64,000 bases of DNA from Chitinophaga sp. CF418 (GCF_900142925.1 NZ_FRCN01000003.1:617902-681901); one strand, 5' to 3'; shown: positions 1 through 9,057, counted from the stretch's first letter. The notes: generated from the sequence alone by a model not told the origin. Numbers and translations are program-made.

Positions 1-248
1 GACAGACAGACGTACATCTGTTCCAACAACTCTTCATATTCATGGATGTTATCAAGCGTAAGGTCTACGTCCTGTACATTGTGCTTTTCAAACAATGCCA
101 GCGTGTGCTTATATATACCAGCCTTGGCCGTTTTCTCCCCTGCTACCCGCCTACGGAGGTAGTCAACGAAGGAATTAAAGGAAATAGCCGCGTCCAGCGG
201 TAAAGGGAGGCCTTTGCTGCCGGAAAGGTCCAGTATGTTTTTTCTCAT
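1..248 (-). CDS. N-terminal part of an unidentified protein, cut by the window edge
   Basis: An open minus-strand frame starts at the ATG at 246-248 and stays open to base 1, giving about 82 residues (starts MRKNILDLSG) with no stop. Its 3' end lies outside the window. The sequence is hydrophilic and probably helical, with no signal peptide or membrane segment and no catalytic motif visible. The start is chosen because it is the first ATG of the frame and is preceded by an AT-rich stretch. The style of the N-terminus vaguely recalls cytoplasmic GAF-type sensor proteins of Bacteroidota, but this is only an impression; function unknown. Confidence 0.5.
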   Translation of the reverse strand, partial: MRKNILDLSGSKGLPLPLDAAISFNSFVDYLRRRVAGEKTAKAGIYKHTLALFEKHNVQDVDLTLDNIHEYEELLEQMYVCL

Positions 249-299
249 GGCGTAGATCTCTTTGGAGCGTTTGATACAAATTTAGGGAACATAGGTCAT

Positions 300-680
300 T
301 TATTCCCCCCTAAACACCGTCTCCAGCAATATCCCTGTCGGCGTACGCAAAAAGATCCGCCGCTCTCCCATATCCGGCAGATCCATAGGTGAGAACTTTA
401 TTTTCAGATCAATCAGCCTTTGTTTAAAGCTATCATAATCTTCCATAAAAAAAGCGGTATGATCAATAGCTTCTGCAGGAGCATTCCCATTTCTGTCATG
501 ATAAAATGAACTGGGTATAAGATGTACTAACGGAGCATCTTTCCAATACAACCAGTGTCCCGGTATAGCCTTAGCAATGGAGATGGGTCTCGGCCCTTCC
601 ACCAGGTCAAAAACCCGGATGAAAAAATCCTTTGTTTCCTCCAGATGGTCTGTCCGTAAAGTAGTATGGTCAATGTGCAT
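300..680 (-). CDS. VOC-superfamily (glyoxalase/dioxygenase-like) protein
   Basis: This is a small single-domain protein of 126 residues from the ATG at 678-680. It begins MHIDHTTLRT, and later IDHTAFF and a C-terminal LLETVF give the His/His/Glu pattern expected of the metal site in the vicinal-oxygen-chelate fold. The frame extends 23 residues further upstream, but that extension is not VOC-like, and the domain starts exactly at this Met. It lies about 100 bases downstream of the AraC-type gene on the same strand and may be controlled by or co-transcribed with it. The substrate cannot be told; glyoxalase, bleomycin-resistance-like or ring-cleavage activities are all possible for the superfamily. 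Confidence 0.8.
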   Translation of the reverse strand: MHIDHTTLRTDHLEETKDFFIRVFDLVEGPRPISIAKAIPGHWLYWKDAPLVHLIPSSFYHDRNGNAPAEAIDHTAFFMEDYDSFKQRLIDLKIKFSPMDLPDMGERRIFLRTPTGILLETVFRGE

Positions 681-777
681 AACCGTGGCTTTAAAATTAT
701 CCTGTACAAAGTTGAGACGACATTGAGGCCGAAAAGTTGAACGAAACAATGATTATCCTGTATAAACTGAAGATAGG

Positions 778-1596
778 TCAAAGTGCCTGTTGCTGTTTCT
801 TAAACGCAGAGGGAGTCTGATTGAAATACGCTTTAAATGACCTGTTCAGGTGACTCTCATCGCTATACCCAAATTCTTCCGCCAGCTGGGATACTGTCTT
901 ATTCCTCTCCACCAGTTGCTGGGCGATCAGCTTCAACGCATATTCCTGTACATACTTCTTATAGGGACTACCAGTGGCATTTTTGAAATACTGATTAAAG
1001 TAGCTTTTGCTGATGAGAAAGGTATCTGCCATCTTTTGAACAGAGAGCAGATGCTTGTCTGCAATATGCTGATGAATATAATTGAGGATGGACTGGATCT
1101 TATCATCTTTGGCAGTAGTGTTATGCTCGCCTGCATCTTTGACGGTAAGCGCCATGATCAGGGATAATGCATTTTTGATGATAATATGCTGGTACGCAGT
1201 ATCCTTCCGGTGTTCCGCCATGATCAGTTCCATCAGTGGTACTATATGTTGCTTGTTATTGCGTGTAGAAGACAGCTTGCGGTAAGGGGATGAGAGGCGG
1301 GTAAAAAGCGCTTTAAACCTGGCATCCTGCAGGAAATCCTGGAAGAAATCCTCATGGAACTTTACCAGACAGACAGCTGTCTTCTCCTGAAAAATAAAGA
1401 AGTGATTGTCTTGCGGGACAAGGATGAACAAGTCTCCCTTCTCATAGTTATAACCATGTCCGTTGATCATATGCTGCCCTTTTCCCCGCATGATATAAAG
1501 CAATTCATAATGGGTATGCTTATGCAGGGGCAAAGGCCATTTGTCGGTGATCACATAGTCGATTTCCAGCTGCTGTGTAAGGTTCCTGGTATACAT
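778..1596 (-). CDS. AraC-family transcriptional regulator
   Basis: The protein is 272 residues, the usual size for AraC regulators with an N-terminal cupin sensor. The sensor half contains LHKHTHYELLYIMRG followed by YEKGDLFILVP, the typical His-rich cupin start of the AraC_binding family. The C-terminal ~100 residues carry two helix-turn-helix motifs: the first around KMADTFLISKSYF, the second around LAEEFGYSDESHLNRSFKAYF, which ends in the canonical TPSAFKK. It probably binds DNA as a dimer and senses a small ligand. The VOC gene immediately downstream on the same strand is the obvious candidate target. The ligand is unknown. Confidence 0.93.
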   Translation of the reverse strand: MYTRNLTQQLEIDYVITDKWPLPLHKHTHYELLYIMRGKGQHMINGHGYNYEKGDLFILVPQDNHFFIFQEKTAVCLVKFHEDFFQDFLQDARFKALFTRLSSPYRKLSSTRNNKQHIVPLMELIMAEHRKDTAYQHIIIKNALSLIMALTVKDAGEHNTTAKDDKIQSILNYIHQHIADKHLLSVQKMADTFLISKSYFNQYFKNATGSPYKKYVQEYALKLIAQQLVERNKTVSQLAEEFGYSDESHLNRSFKAYFNQTPSAFKKQQQAL

Positions 1597-1676
1597 AAGC
1601 GAAAATTACGGGAATTCCCGTAATTCTCTGTTTCTGGTTAAATGGTTCTATAACGCGGAGGTGTATAAGGAGACCA

Positions 1677-2783
1677 TTAAAAACTTTGTATCAGTCTCAT
1701 ACCGGGCGTAACACCTTTAAAGAATTCATGAAAATACAGGACAGGTTCTATCTTGGTTTTCCCTTCAAACAGCGACATCCGTCCAATACCTGCCCGGAAG
1801 GTATGTTTTTCGAGATAGTCCCCACTGCGGTGAATAAGATAACTCACAGAAAAAACATACTGCAGGTAGGGCTCTTTTTTTTCCACTCCCTTCCTTCCTG
1901 GTCCTGTGCCATATGCCAGTGTCAGGAAATCGTTCCGGTAGGTTTTCACCTTGCCTTCACTATTCTTTCCGAAGAAGAAATTAGGCTCCCAGTAGGCCCC
2001 AATTTCGTGCGTTCTGCCGCTACTGCCCATGGTGCCGGTTATCATTGTTGTACCTACGCTGAAAGATGGCACAAAGTAGTTTTTGTAGTTCTGGATAGCC
2101 ACAGTCGGAGCGAAGGCCAGGTAGTCGCCGTGCGCATAAATAGAGCCTCCCGGTACGCTGGATGATATGGTATAGTCTTTTTTGATATGCATCATGCCTT
2201 TATCACCTCTCACCCAGTTAGAGTTTACATTTTCTCTGAGGCTGACCAGGCGTGCCTGTAAACGGCCATCTGCGTAATTAACAAGATCCTCCAGGTGATT
2301 TACAAAGAAACTGATCCTGTAACGGTGGATAGTTTTGGTGCCGGGTACAACCACTACGCCGATGAAATGAACGGTATCCTGTTCCAGCTTCAGTGCGGCT
2401 ACATCGTTCTGTTGTATCAGAAAACTCTTACCGGAGGGTCTCTCCTGCCTGATACGGATCTTCTTTGCGGCTGGCGGTTCCATTACATAGTCGATACGTT
2501 TTACGGTAAGCTCGTCGGCCAGGGAATCTTTTAGCGGGGTTAAGTCCTTTAGAAATATCTTCAGTAATGAATCGATATTTCCTATGCGGGCGAGGTCTTT
2601 CATGTCTACCAGCTCTATCTGCATTTTATCGCCTTTATCGAGCGCGATGAAAAAACGCTTGTTGATCTCATTTGCGGGGACGTCAAAGATCCGGTCTTCG
2701 TTGGCAGCGGGCTTATTTTCCTGGGCATACGCTATCCCGGTGATGCTCATAAAGAGCATCAGAAAGTAAATGTTCGTCTTCAT
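1677..2783 (-). CDS. Exported protein of unknown function, possibly outer-membrane
   Basis: The 368-residue protein starts with a clear Sec signal peptide (MKTNIYFLMLFMSITGIAYAQ, cleavage likely before or at AQ). The first third is rich in Lys/Asp; the last ~170 residues alternate hydrophobic and polar residues with many Gly/Tyr/Phe and end in Phe, which fits a small outer-membrane beta-barrel. No known family was recognised. It starts 8 bases after the stop of the anti-sigma-like gene, so the sigma factor, anti-sigma protein and this protein form one operon. This gene is a candidate for the envelope function controlled by the sigma factor. Confidence 0.75.
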   Translation of the reverse strand: MKTNIYFLMLFMSITGIAYAQENKPAANEDRIFDVPANEINKRFFIALDKGDKMQIELVDMKDLARIGNIDSLLKIFLKDLTPLKDSLADELTVKRIDYVMEPPAAKKIRIRQERPSGKSFLIQQNDVAALKLEQDTVHFIGVVVVPGTKTIHRYRISFFVNHLEDLVNYADGRLQARLVSLRENVNSNWVRGDKGMMHIKKDYTISSSVPGGSIYAHGDYLAFAPTVAIQNYKNYFVPSFSVGTTMITGTMGSSGRTHEIGAYWEPNFFFGKNSEGKVKTYRNDFLTLAYGTGPGRKGVEKKEPYLQYVFSVSYLIHRSGDYLEKHTFRAGIGRMSLFEGKTKIEPVLYFHEFFKGVTPGMRLIQSF

Positions 2784-2791
2784 GTTGCTAT

Positions 2792-3460
2792 TTAATTTTT
2801 GGGCGAAGAAGTTGTTTGCGGGGTCTTATCGGCCACTATCTGGCTGGCGAAACCGGCCGGACCGCTAAGACCTATTTTGAATTGTTTGTGTTCAGGATAT
2901 ACATAGGCATTGCCGATCACGTCACCGTCGACGTCGTTGATGTGCACTACCCGCATTTTTTTGGGTGCTGCCGCCACTGCTGTCGTCTCTGCCAGCATCG
3001 TATCAGGATGAGGATTTGCCTTTATGATAGGTGGTAATATGACCGCTATGTCCGATATAGTGACCGCTTTCTTTTCCTTCACAGGAACTGTCTTTCTTCT
3101 GGCAGAAGTATCCGCGGGTACCGGTGCTACGGCGGGATTCTTCACGATAACAGGCATTTCCGCTATATCCGCTTTTCCTGCATCTATCTTCTTTTTATGC
3201 GGATTCGCTACATATGATGCCGGAGGCGGGAAGTGTGCTTTATGTCCCTGCTTTAGAAGAAGAAGCCCTGTAGCTGCGACGAACAAACAAGCCGCTGCCC
3301 AGTACCAGACCACCCTCTTTTTAGTTCCTTTTTCGTTCATCCGCTGATGCAAACGGTCCCATACTACCGCTTTATCAAGCGGCGCCTCACCCGGTAAGGC
3401 TTCCAGTGCATCCAGTTCACCTATCCAGCTATCACTGTGTTTTTCGTTTGACATACTCAA
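2792..3460 (-). CDS. Putative anti-sigma factor, single-pass membrane protein
   Basis: The protein has 222 residues: a cytoplasmic N-terminal ~70 residues, one membrane helix around residues 73-90 (WYWAAACLFVAATGLLLL), then a long Pro/Lys/Ala-rich periplasmic part without recognised domain. This architecture plus its position right behind an ECF sigma gene (29-base overlap) indicates an anti-sigma factor that holds the sigma at the membrane. No zinc-binding HxxxCxxC motif is visible, as is common for Bacteroidota anti-sigma factors outside the FecR type. A second ATG two codons inside is an alternative start. The signal is unknown. Confidence 0.7.
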   Translation of the reverse strand: MSMSNEKHSDSWIGELDALEALPGEAPLDKAVVWDRLHQRMNEKGTKKRVVWYWAAACLFVAATGLLLLKQGHKAHFPPPASYVANPHKKKIDAGKADIAEMPVIVKNPAVAPVPADTSARRKTVPVKEKKAVTISDIAVILPPIIKANPHPDTMLAETTAVAAAPKKMRVVHINDVDGDVIGNAYVYPEHKQFKIGLSGPAGFASQIVADKTPQTTSSPKN

Positions 3461-4124
3461 TATTTTGCTGCGTAAGCATTTTTTGCAATAATGATTTGGC
3501 CTTGCTTAACTGGGACTTGGAGGTTCCTTCCGATATTCCCAGCAAGGCAGCTATTTCCCCGTGATTCATGCCCTCAATGACATAGAGGTTGAATACCGTT
3601 CTATAACCTGCGGGCAATTGTATGACGAGGTTGAAGATCTCTGCGGCCGACAGCTTGTTCAACACATCTTCTTCCAGGGTCACTGTTTCCGCTACATGTT
3701 CCGATACCACCACAAATGCGTTCTTCTTTCGCAGGAACATCAGGCATTCATTGATCATGATCCGCTTCACCCAGCTGTGCAGGGCGGCGTCTCCCTGGTA
3801 GTTCAGGTCCGGGAGCGACTTAAAGAACTTATAAAAGCCGTCCAGCAACAGCTCTTCCGCGTCCTGTTGATTCCTGACGTAGCGGCGGCATACCATCAGC
3901 ATCCTGTCCGACAACAGGTCAAACAGGTAGCGCTGGGCGGCGGTACTGCCTTTTTTTGCTTCTTTTATGAGTTCCGGTATAGTCAAGAGAACAGCGGGTT
4001 TATACTTCAATAAATGCAGTTTACAGAGAAAGGGTTGCCTGGTCAAATAAATTTTTCTGAAAGGAATATTATAGCGGCTTTGACTATCTTTAGGGACATA
4101 TTCCCTTACATATGAGATATCCAA
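3432..4124 (-). CDS. ECF-type RNA polymerase sigma factor (sigma-70 family)
   Basis: Region 2 is recognisable from about residue 50 (ELIKEAKKGSTAAQRYLFD, then VRNQQDAEELLLDGF), followed by WVKRIMINECLMFLRKK. Region 4 shows LPAGYRTVFNLYVIEG and the helix-turn-helix MNHGEIAALLGISEGTSKSQL. This is the classic short ECF layout for redirecting RNA polymerase to stress or envelope genes. The first ~45 residues look unlike sigma factor, and this ORF start overlaps the start of the divergent gene at 4112. A TTG at 3984-3986 just before TIPELIKEA may be the true start. The gene is translationally overlapped with the downstream anti-sigma gene. Confidence 0.88.
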   Translation of the reverse strand: MDISYVREYVPKDSQSRYNIPFRKIYLTRQPFLCKLHLLKYKPAVLLTIPELIKEAKKGSTAAQRYLFDLLSDRMLMVCRRYVRNQQDAEELLLDGFYKFFKSLPDLNYQGDAALHSWVKRIMINECLMFLRKKNAFVVVSEHVAETVTLEEDVLNKLSAAEIFNLVIQLPAGYRTVFNLYVIEGMNHGEIAALLGISEGTSKSQLSKAKSLLQKMLTQQNIEYVKRKTQ

Positions 4125-5077
4125 GCAAGAAAGTCGTATTCGCGGTTATTATACCCGTTGTATTCGCCCTGATTGCCCGTGGCCTTTTTGGTCTTGCTGA
4201 GCTGAACGGTTTTTTTGTGCTGATGAACCTTGCCTTCCTGTTCTTCGTTCCTTTTGGCCTCGGTGCATTAACTATCAATCTTTCTCCCATTGAAAAGGTG
4301 TACTCCAGCGCTTATCGTATATTCATGCCATGGCTGCCGATCTTTATCTTCTTTATTGTTACCACACTGCTTAGCATTGAAGGCTGGGCATGCTGGATCA
4401 TGATTTTGCCAGTCTTCCTTGTGGCCGCTTCTGTGGGAGGCTTTATAGCAGGGTTCATCAAGATAGAAAACCATAAACACGAGAAGAGATACATTTCACT
4501 CATTGTACTGCTACCATTGTTCATCTCTCCCATCGAACAACGCATTGCCAAAATACCCGGTCGCTATAAGGCAGACACCTACATAGATATCCATGCTAAC
4601 AAAGAGCAGATCTGGAATAACGTAACACGCGTAAGGGAAATCAGTGCCACACAGGATAAAGGCTGGTTCACAAGATTTCTTGGGTTTCCCCGTCCTATAA
4701 AAGCGGAACTGAACTTCGAAGGCAAGGGCGCTTTCCGTAAGGCTATCTTTGATAAAGGCCTGATATTCGATGAAACTGTAACAGATTACGAGCATCAGCG
4801 GAAAATGAGTTTTACTATCAAAGCGAATCCCTATGATATTCCATCTACCACGATGGATGAGCATATAGTAGTAGGAGGCGATTATTTTGACGTACTGAAT
4901 GGTACTTATGAGCTTGAGCCCTTAAATGATCATACTTACAGGTTGCATCTGTACAGTCATTTCAAACTGACGACTTCCTTTAATTTCTATGCCAGCTGGT
5001 GGGCCGGATGGATCATGAAAGATATCCAGAATAATATCCTGCAAATCGTCAAACAAAGAGCTGAATATGGTAATTAG
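4112..5077 (+). CDS. Membrane protein with C-terminal SRPBCC-like domain
   Basis: The 321-residue protein has an N-terminal half with four hydrophobic segments (roughly residues 8-28, 32-54, 71-90 and 95-117) and a soluble C-terminal half (about 150-321) that begins YIDIHANKEQIWNNVTRV. That opening is typical of SRPBCC/polyketide-cyclase-like ligand-binding folds, where the same motif starts the first strand and helix. It ends 11 bases inside the next gene, so the two are co-translated. Function unknown; it may bind a lipid or hydrophobic ligand at the membrane. Confidence 0.72.
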   Translation: MRYPSKKVVFAVIIPVVFALIARGLFGLAELNGFFVLMNLAFLFFVPFGLGALTINLSPIEKVYSSAYRIFMPWLPIFIFFIVTTLLSIEGWACWIMILPVFLVAASVGGFIAGFIKIENHKHEKRYISLIVLLPLFISPIEQRIAKIPGRYKADTYIDIHANKEQIWNNVTRVREISATQDKGWFTRFLGFPRPIKAELNFEGKGAFRKAIFDKGLIFDETVTDYEHQRKMSFTIKANPYDIPSTTMDEHIVVGGDYFDVLNGTYELEPLNDHTYRLHLYSHFKLTTSFNFYASWWAGWIMKDIQNNILQIVKQRAEYGN

Positions 5078-5648
5078 ACTGCTGGCTATATTCCTTATCC
5101 TTAGCAGCTGTCATAACAATGTTGACAGCCGCAAAATACCCGATATACATATCAAAATACTCCCGCTGGGTAAGGTAAAGGAAAGTTATATAAAGGAGGC
5201 TTACGATAACATACAAAAAATCTCTGCCCATGCAGAACTGCTTCCTGGCATAGAAATACCGGCCATGGCCTTTTATGCTCCGCGGAACCGCTACAGGGCG
5301 GATTCCCTGATACGCTGGATGAGCAGGCAGGGGAAAGCAAATGAGATATACGTGGGCATCACCATGCAGGATATCAGTACTACTAAAGGAGAATATGCGG
5401 ATTATGGTGTGATGGGACTGGGTTATTGTCCGGGGAAAGCCTGCGTCGTATCCAGTTATCGCTTAAAGGACAAACAGCACTTCTACAAATTAGTTATTCA
5501 TGAACTGGGGCACAACATGGGATTACAACATTGCCCTGTTTCGACCTGTTACATGCGTGACGCCAAAGGTGGCGATCCTACCGGAGAAGAAAAGGCTTTC
5601 TGTGAAAAATGTACTGCTTACCTGCAAAAGAAAGGCTGGAAGCTATAA
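5067..5648 (+). CDS. Archaemetzincin-type zinc metalloprotease, predicted lipoprotein
   Basis: The protein has 193 residues with an N-terminal lipoprotein signal (hydrophobic stretch ending LSSC, lipobox Cys near residue 15). The catalytic motif is HELGHNMGLQHC, i.e. the metzincin HExxHxxGxxHC, followed by PVSTCYM (Met-turn) and a C-terminal CEKC pair. The full pattern HExxHxxGx3Cx4CxM...CxxC is the archaemetzincin signature; the spacing from CxM to CxxC is 15 residues, slightly shorter than the 17 I remember for the family. It probably acts as an envelope-anchored aminopeptidase-like protease. It overlaps the upstream membrane gene by 11 bases. Confidence 0.85.
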   Translation: MVIRLLAIFLILSSCHNNVDSRKIPDIHIKILPLGKVKESYIKEAYDNIQKISAHAELLPGIEIPAMAFYAPRNRYRADSLIRWMSRQGKANEIYVGITMQDISTTKGEYADYGVMGLGYCPGKACVVSSYRLKDKQHFYKLVIHELGHNMGLQHCPVSTCYMRDAKGGDPTGEEKAFCEKCTAYLQKKGWKL

Positions 5649-5651
5649 TGC

Positions 5652-6287
5652 TTATATCAGCTTCAACGCTATAGCCGCCCTCATCATTGCCGCCACATTC
5701 TTCACTTCAAATTTCTGCAAGAGGCTTTTTCGATGCGTCTCTACTGTTAAGGGACTTAAATGTAATGTCCCGGCGATATCAGTCGTCGTCATACCATCAG
5801 CTATCAATTGCAGGATCTCTTTTTCTCTTTTGGTGAGCCTTGGCACATCCTTTAATTCATTCACAGAGGGCCTGGACATAATCTCCTTAACTGCTTTACT
5901 GAAAGTGACCTGCCCGTTCAATGCCTCGTTAATGCAAGCTATTAATTCTTCTCCGGAGATATTTTTCAGCAGGTACCCTGTCGCGCCATGCTGCAACATC
6001 TGCAGCACCATACTGCGTTCGCTATGATTGCTCAGGGCCAACACACTGGTATCGGGCCACAGCTTCTTTATTTCCCTGCAAAGATCGATACCACTGACAT
6101 CAGGCAGGCTGATATCCAGCAGGACAATATCTACAGCATGTTCCTTCAGAAAACGAATGAAATCTGTGCCTGTGGTAAAACATCCCACAATAGTGATATC
6201 TGGCGCATTCACCAGCAGTTTCTGTAATCCCTCCTGTACAATTGGATGATCATCCACAATGGCGAGTGTGGTCTTATTATCCGACAT
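5652..6287 (-). CDS. NarL/FixJ-family response regulator
   Basis: The 211-residue protein is a receiver plus LuxR-type DNA-binding domain. The receiver shows the acidic pair in LAIVDDHPIV, the phosphoacceptor Asp in VDIVLLDISLPD (about residue 57) and the conserved Ser/Thr and Lys (LALSNHS, YLLKNI). The C-terminal part contains LTKREKEILQLIADGMTTTDIA and LHLSPLTVETHRKSLLQKF in the LuxR HTH. It overlaps the 3' end of the histidine kinase gene by 11 bases, so kinase and regulator are one operon and very likely partners. Confidence 0.93.
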   Translation of the reverse strand: MSDNKTTLAIVDDHPIVQEGLQKLLVNAPDITIVGCFTTGTDFIRFLKEHAVDIVLLDISLPDVSGIDLCREIKKLWPDTSVLALSNHSERSMVLQMLQHGATGYLLKNISGEELIACINEALNGQVTFSKAVKEIMSRPSVNELKDVPRLTKREKEILQLIADGMTTTDIAGTLHLSPLTVETHRKSLLQKFEVKNVAAMMRAAIALKLI

Positions 6288-8259
6288 GTAGTTCTATATT
6301 TATCGTGGTTCCTTCGTTGATAACAGATGTAATATCCATCATTCCTCTCAGGAAGCCCACCCTGTTCCTGATATTACCGAGTCCAATACCTTTCCCGCTG
6401 ATGGAAGTATCAAAGCCTTTTCCATTGTCTTCCTGTGTGATCAGGAAAGTATCTCCATCCTGGCTGCACTGCAGGATAATATTACTGGCATCGGCATGAC
6501 GGATAGCATTTGCCAGTAGTTCCTGTATAATACGGTAGATGTTTATCTGTGTTTGTTCCGGCATAGACGATTCAATACCATAGGCCTGAAAATCTATTTT
6601 CACAGCGGCTGTCATCAATGATTCGCTTAAGTCTTTCAATGCTGTCTGCAGTCCAAACTTCAGCAGGTTTGCCGGCATCATATTATGAGCAATACGGCGC
6701 AGTTCTGTCACTGAATCATCCAGCTGACTGATTGTTTTCCGGAGTTCGTGCTGTTCTTCAGCAGCTATCTTCTCCACCTGGCCAGACAGGTTTAATTTAA
6801 CACCCGCCAGCATTCCTCCCAGGCCATCATGCAGGTCCTGAGCCAGTCTGCGGCGTTCCTGTTCCTCACCTTGTAACACGGCCTGACCGAACTGCAGGCG
6901 TTGTTGTTGTTCTATTTCTTTCAATTCCTGCTGATGATTCAGCTCTTTCTGCACCAGTAATTTCCTGTTACTACGATAGTACAACAATGCAAATACGGCT
7001 ACTATCAGTAAGAGCAAGGTGGTTGAAGCAAGAAGTAATATATATAAGCGACTGTTCTTCGCCGAGAGAGCTGCCTGTTCATTTTTCGCTTTCAGTGTAA
7101 TAATCTCTTTCTGGCTTTCTGCACGCTGGTATTTCATTTCCAGGGCATTGATATCATTCGTAACATCGCTCTCATGCAGGCTATCGCTCAGGTGGCGGGA
7201 CTGCTTCATCCACTCGTAAGCAAGCTTCATCTGGCCCAGTCCTGCATAACTCTCTGCCAGTCCTTCATACACTTCCAGCCTGCTGCTGCCCAGCTCCATC
7301 ACTTCCTCATCTTCCGAAAGCTCCAGGAGGATCTGTCTGGCCGGTTCATATTTCTTATTCGCCAGCAATGCTTTGACCTTATAGAACAACAGCTCCTGTA
7401 TCACATACGCTTTATTGGGACCTTTGGCTGCTGCCATTCCCTTATCAAAGCTGGCCTCCGCCTGTGTATACTGCTGATCATGCAAATAACACAATCCTTC
7501 CACCATATAGTGCACGGCATACAGCTCCGATTCCGGATAAGGAGCCAGCAATGTCTTTACAGCGGCGACTGTCTTCTTTGCCTCATCATATTTTTTCAGG
7601 TAGGTGTAGTTTTCTCCTGCCCTGTTCAATGCTGCCACTAATCTTGAAGGCTGCGCATTGGTCGACCGGAAGATTTGAATGGCCCTGTCAAAGTAAGGTT
7701 CGGCTTTGTCGTATTGTTCCAGGTTCATAAAGGCGACACCTACGCCTACATACTGGGATGCCACAATAGCGCTGTCTCCCGCCTGGAGTGCATATGGAAT
7801 GACTTTGTTCAGTATAATGTCAATATAGGCCCTGTCATCATCTTTTCGCTGCCTGATGGCCGCGCGGTTTATCCACACGTTTGCCCTTGACTGGTATGCT
7901 TCTTTTGTAGTGAAACTGTTCAAAAAGCTGTCTGCCTTCGCAAAGGCCGCATCACTTCTGTCTATGTCGGAACTATAATAGAGATAGCCCTCATGTGCAT
8001 AGGATATAGCATGCAGGAAGGGATAATGTTTACTGAGCCGGCGCGCCTCATCCAGGCATTGTCTTGCCCTGGCTGTGTCCCTGGGCACCCAATAATATAC
8101 CAATCCATAATAGGCCCTCGCCTTTAAACTATCGGAGCTTGTTTGATGTAATATGGTCGTTAAGCTATCATAATATCTCTGTTGATCAAGAGGCAGCTGG
8201 GCTTTACAACATAAAGAGATGATTACGAATAATGCTATAAGGTTAAGTAAACGGATCAT
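6277..8259 (-). CDS. TPR-containing sensor histidine kinase (HisKA_3 type)
   Basis: From the ATG at 8257-8259 the protein has 660 residues with a signal peptide (MIRLLNLIALFVIISLCCKAQ), a long TPR-rich extracytoplasmic region (about residues 30-390), a coiled stretch, one membrane helix (around residues 405-430, LYILLLASTTLLLLIVAVF), and a kinase core. The dimerisation/phosphoacceptor segment is RRRLAQDLHDGLGGMLAG; the ATPase part has IQELLANAIRHA, NGKGF and GIGLGNIRNRV. An upstream in-frame start at 8307 adds 16 residues before the signal peptide and is less likely. The TPRs suggest it senses a protein or peptide in the periplasm. Confidence 0.9.
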   Translation of the reverse strand: MIRLLNLIALFVIISLCCKAQLPLDQQRYYDSLTTILHQTSSDSLKARAYYGLVYYWVPRDTARARQCLDEARRLSKHYPFLHAISYAHEGYLYYSSDIDRSDAAFAKADSFLNSFTTKEAYQSRANVWINRAAIRQRKDDDRAYIDIILNKVIPYALQAGDSAIVASQYVGVGVAFMNLEQYDKAEPYFDRAIQIFRSTNAQPSRLVAALNRAGENYTYLKKYDEAKKTVAAVKTLLAPYPESELYAVHYMVEGLCYLHDQQYTQAEASFDKGMAAAKGPNKAYVIQELLFYKVKALLANKKYEPARQILLELSEDEEVMELGSSRLEVYEGLAESYAGLGQMKLAYEWMKQSRHLSDSLHESDVTNDINALEMKYQRAESQKEIITLKAKNEQAALSAKNSRLYILLLASTTLLLLIVAVFALLYYRSNRKLLVQKELNHQQELKEIEQQQRLQFGQAVLQGEEQERRRLAQDLHDGLGGMLAGVKLNLSGQVEKIAAEEQHELRKTISQLDDSVTELRRIAHNMMPANLLKFGLQTALKDLSESLMTAAVKIDFQAYGIESSMPEQTQINIYRIIQELLANAIRHADASNIILQCSQDGDTFLITQEDNGKGFDTSISGKGIGLGNIRNRVGFLRGMMDITSVINEGTTINIELHVG

Positions 8260-8420
8260 GGTCAGTAAAATTAAAAAAATACCTGGAAACAGGTAGAAAT
8301 AAATCACCGGTTCCCGGTATTGTCATGCCTAACGGTCAGGTATACCTTTGTTTTCCGATAAACAGGGACGCCGAAAACTGATTAACTGAAAGAGTAGGCA
8401 TTTTACCAAACTTTGCATGT

Positions 8421-8804
8421 ATGAAATTTTTAAGAAACGCGCTTCTGGCATTGATGTTGGCCTCAACTTTTACTGGTTGTTCTAAAGACGATGATAACAA
8501 ACCAGCATCCACTTCACACAAAGTAGTATTCAAGGCAACGGCCAGTACAGGTTCCAACATCTCTGTAGCTGCTTATGCTTACGATAGCAACCAGACAACC
8601 GCTACCAGCCTTACCGGCACTACATGGACAAGTCCTGAGATCACCGTTCCGGCAGGTACAGTGGCGGTAACAGCAGCAGTTAGTGCGACAGGAGCAAACG
8701 CATCTTCATCATTAAAAGTGCAGATATTTGTGGACGGGGAACTGAAAAAAGAAGGTACTTCAACGGGGCAAATTCTCAGCGCGTCGGCTACCTACGGCTT
8801 CTAA
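8421..8804 (+). CDS. Small predicted lipoprotein
   Basis: The 127-residue protein has a lipoprotein signal with Cys near residue 20 (ASTFTGCSKDDDN) followed by the Asp-rich linker typical of Bacteroidota surface lipoproteins. The rest is Ser/Thr/Ala/Val-rich and strand-like (for example TVAVTAAVSATGA), so probably a small beta-sandwich. A TTTG box at 8412-8415 lies just upstream. It is divergent from the histidine kinase and could be its target. No family recognised. Confidence 0.75.
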   Translation: MKFLRNALLALMLASTFTGCSKDDDNKPASTSHKVVFKATASTGSNISVAAYAYDSNQTTATSLTGTTWTSPEITVPAGTVAVTAAVSATGANASSSLKVQIFVDGELKKEGTSTGQILSASATYGF

Positions 8805-8864
8805 CATTGCGTGACAGTAACATATTCTGTACATAAAGGGGACATCTTTTGTTGGGATTTCAAC

Positions 8865-8896
8865 AAAAAAAGGCAGCAATCAAATGCTGCCTTTTC
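8865..8896 (+). terminator. Rho-independent terminator after the small lipoprotein gene
   Basis: An 8-base stem (AGGCAGCA at 8871-8878 pairs with TGCTGCCT at 8885-8892) closes a 6-base loop and is followed by T residues and preceded by a run of A. It lies 66 bases after the stop at 8804 and, having A and T runs on both sides, could work in both directions. Confidence 0.75.
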
Positions 8897-9057
8897 TATC
8901 TGGAATATTTGCAGAACTCCATAGGACCAGATCCCCAATCTTTCTTTCCTCACAGATATAAGTCCCGGACAATAGCCAGCAACGCGGCTCCTTTCTCTGT
9001 ATGCGTATAGAGTGCCTGTTTCAGGTGTATTTAAGTTGCATACAACTTGCATATGAC

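Noticed and set aside
8801..9052. 83-codon minus-strand frame after the small lipoprotein
   Set aside because: It spans the terminator hairpin and has no recognisable features.
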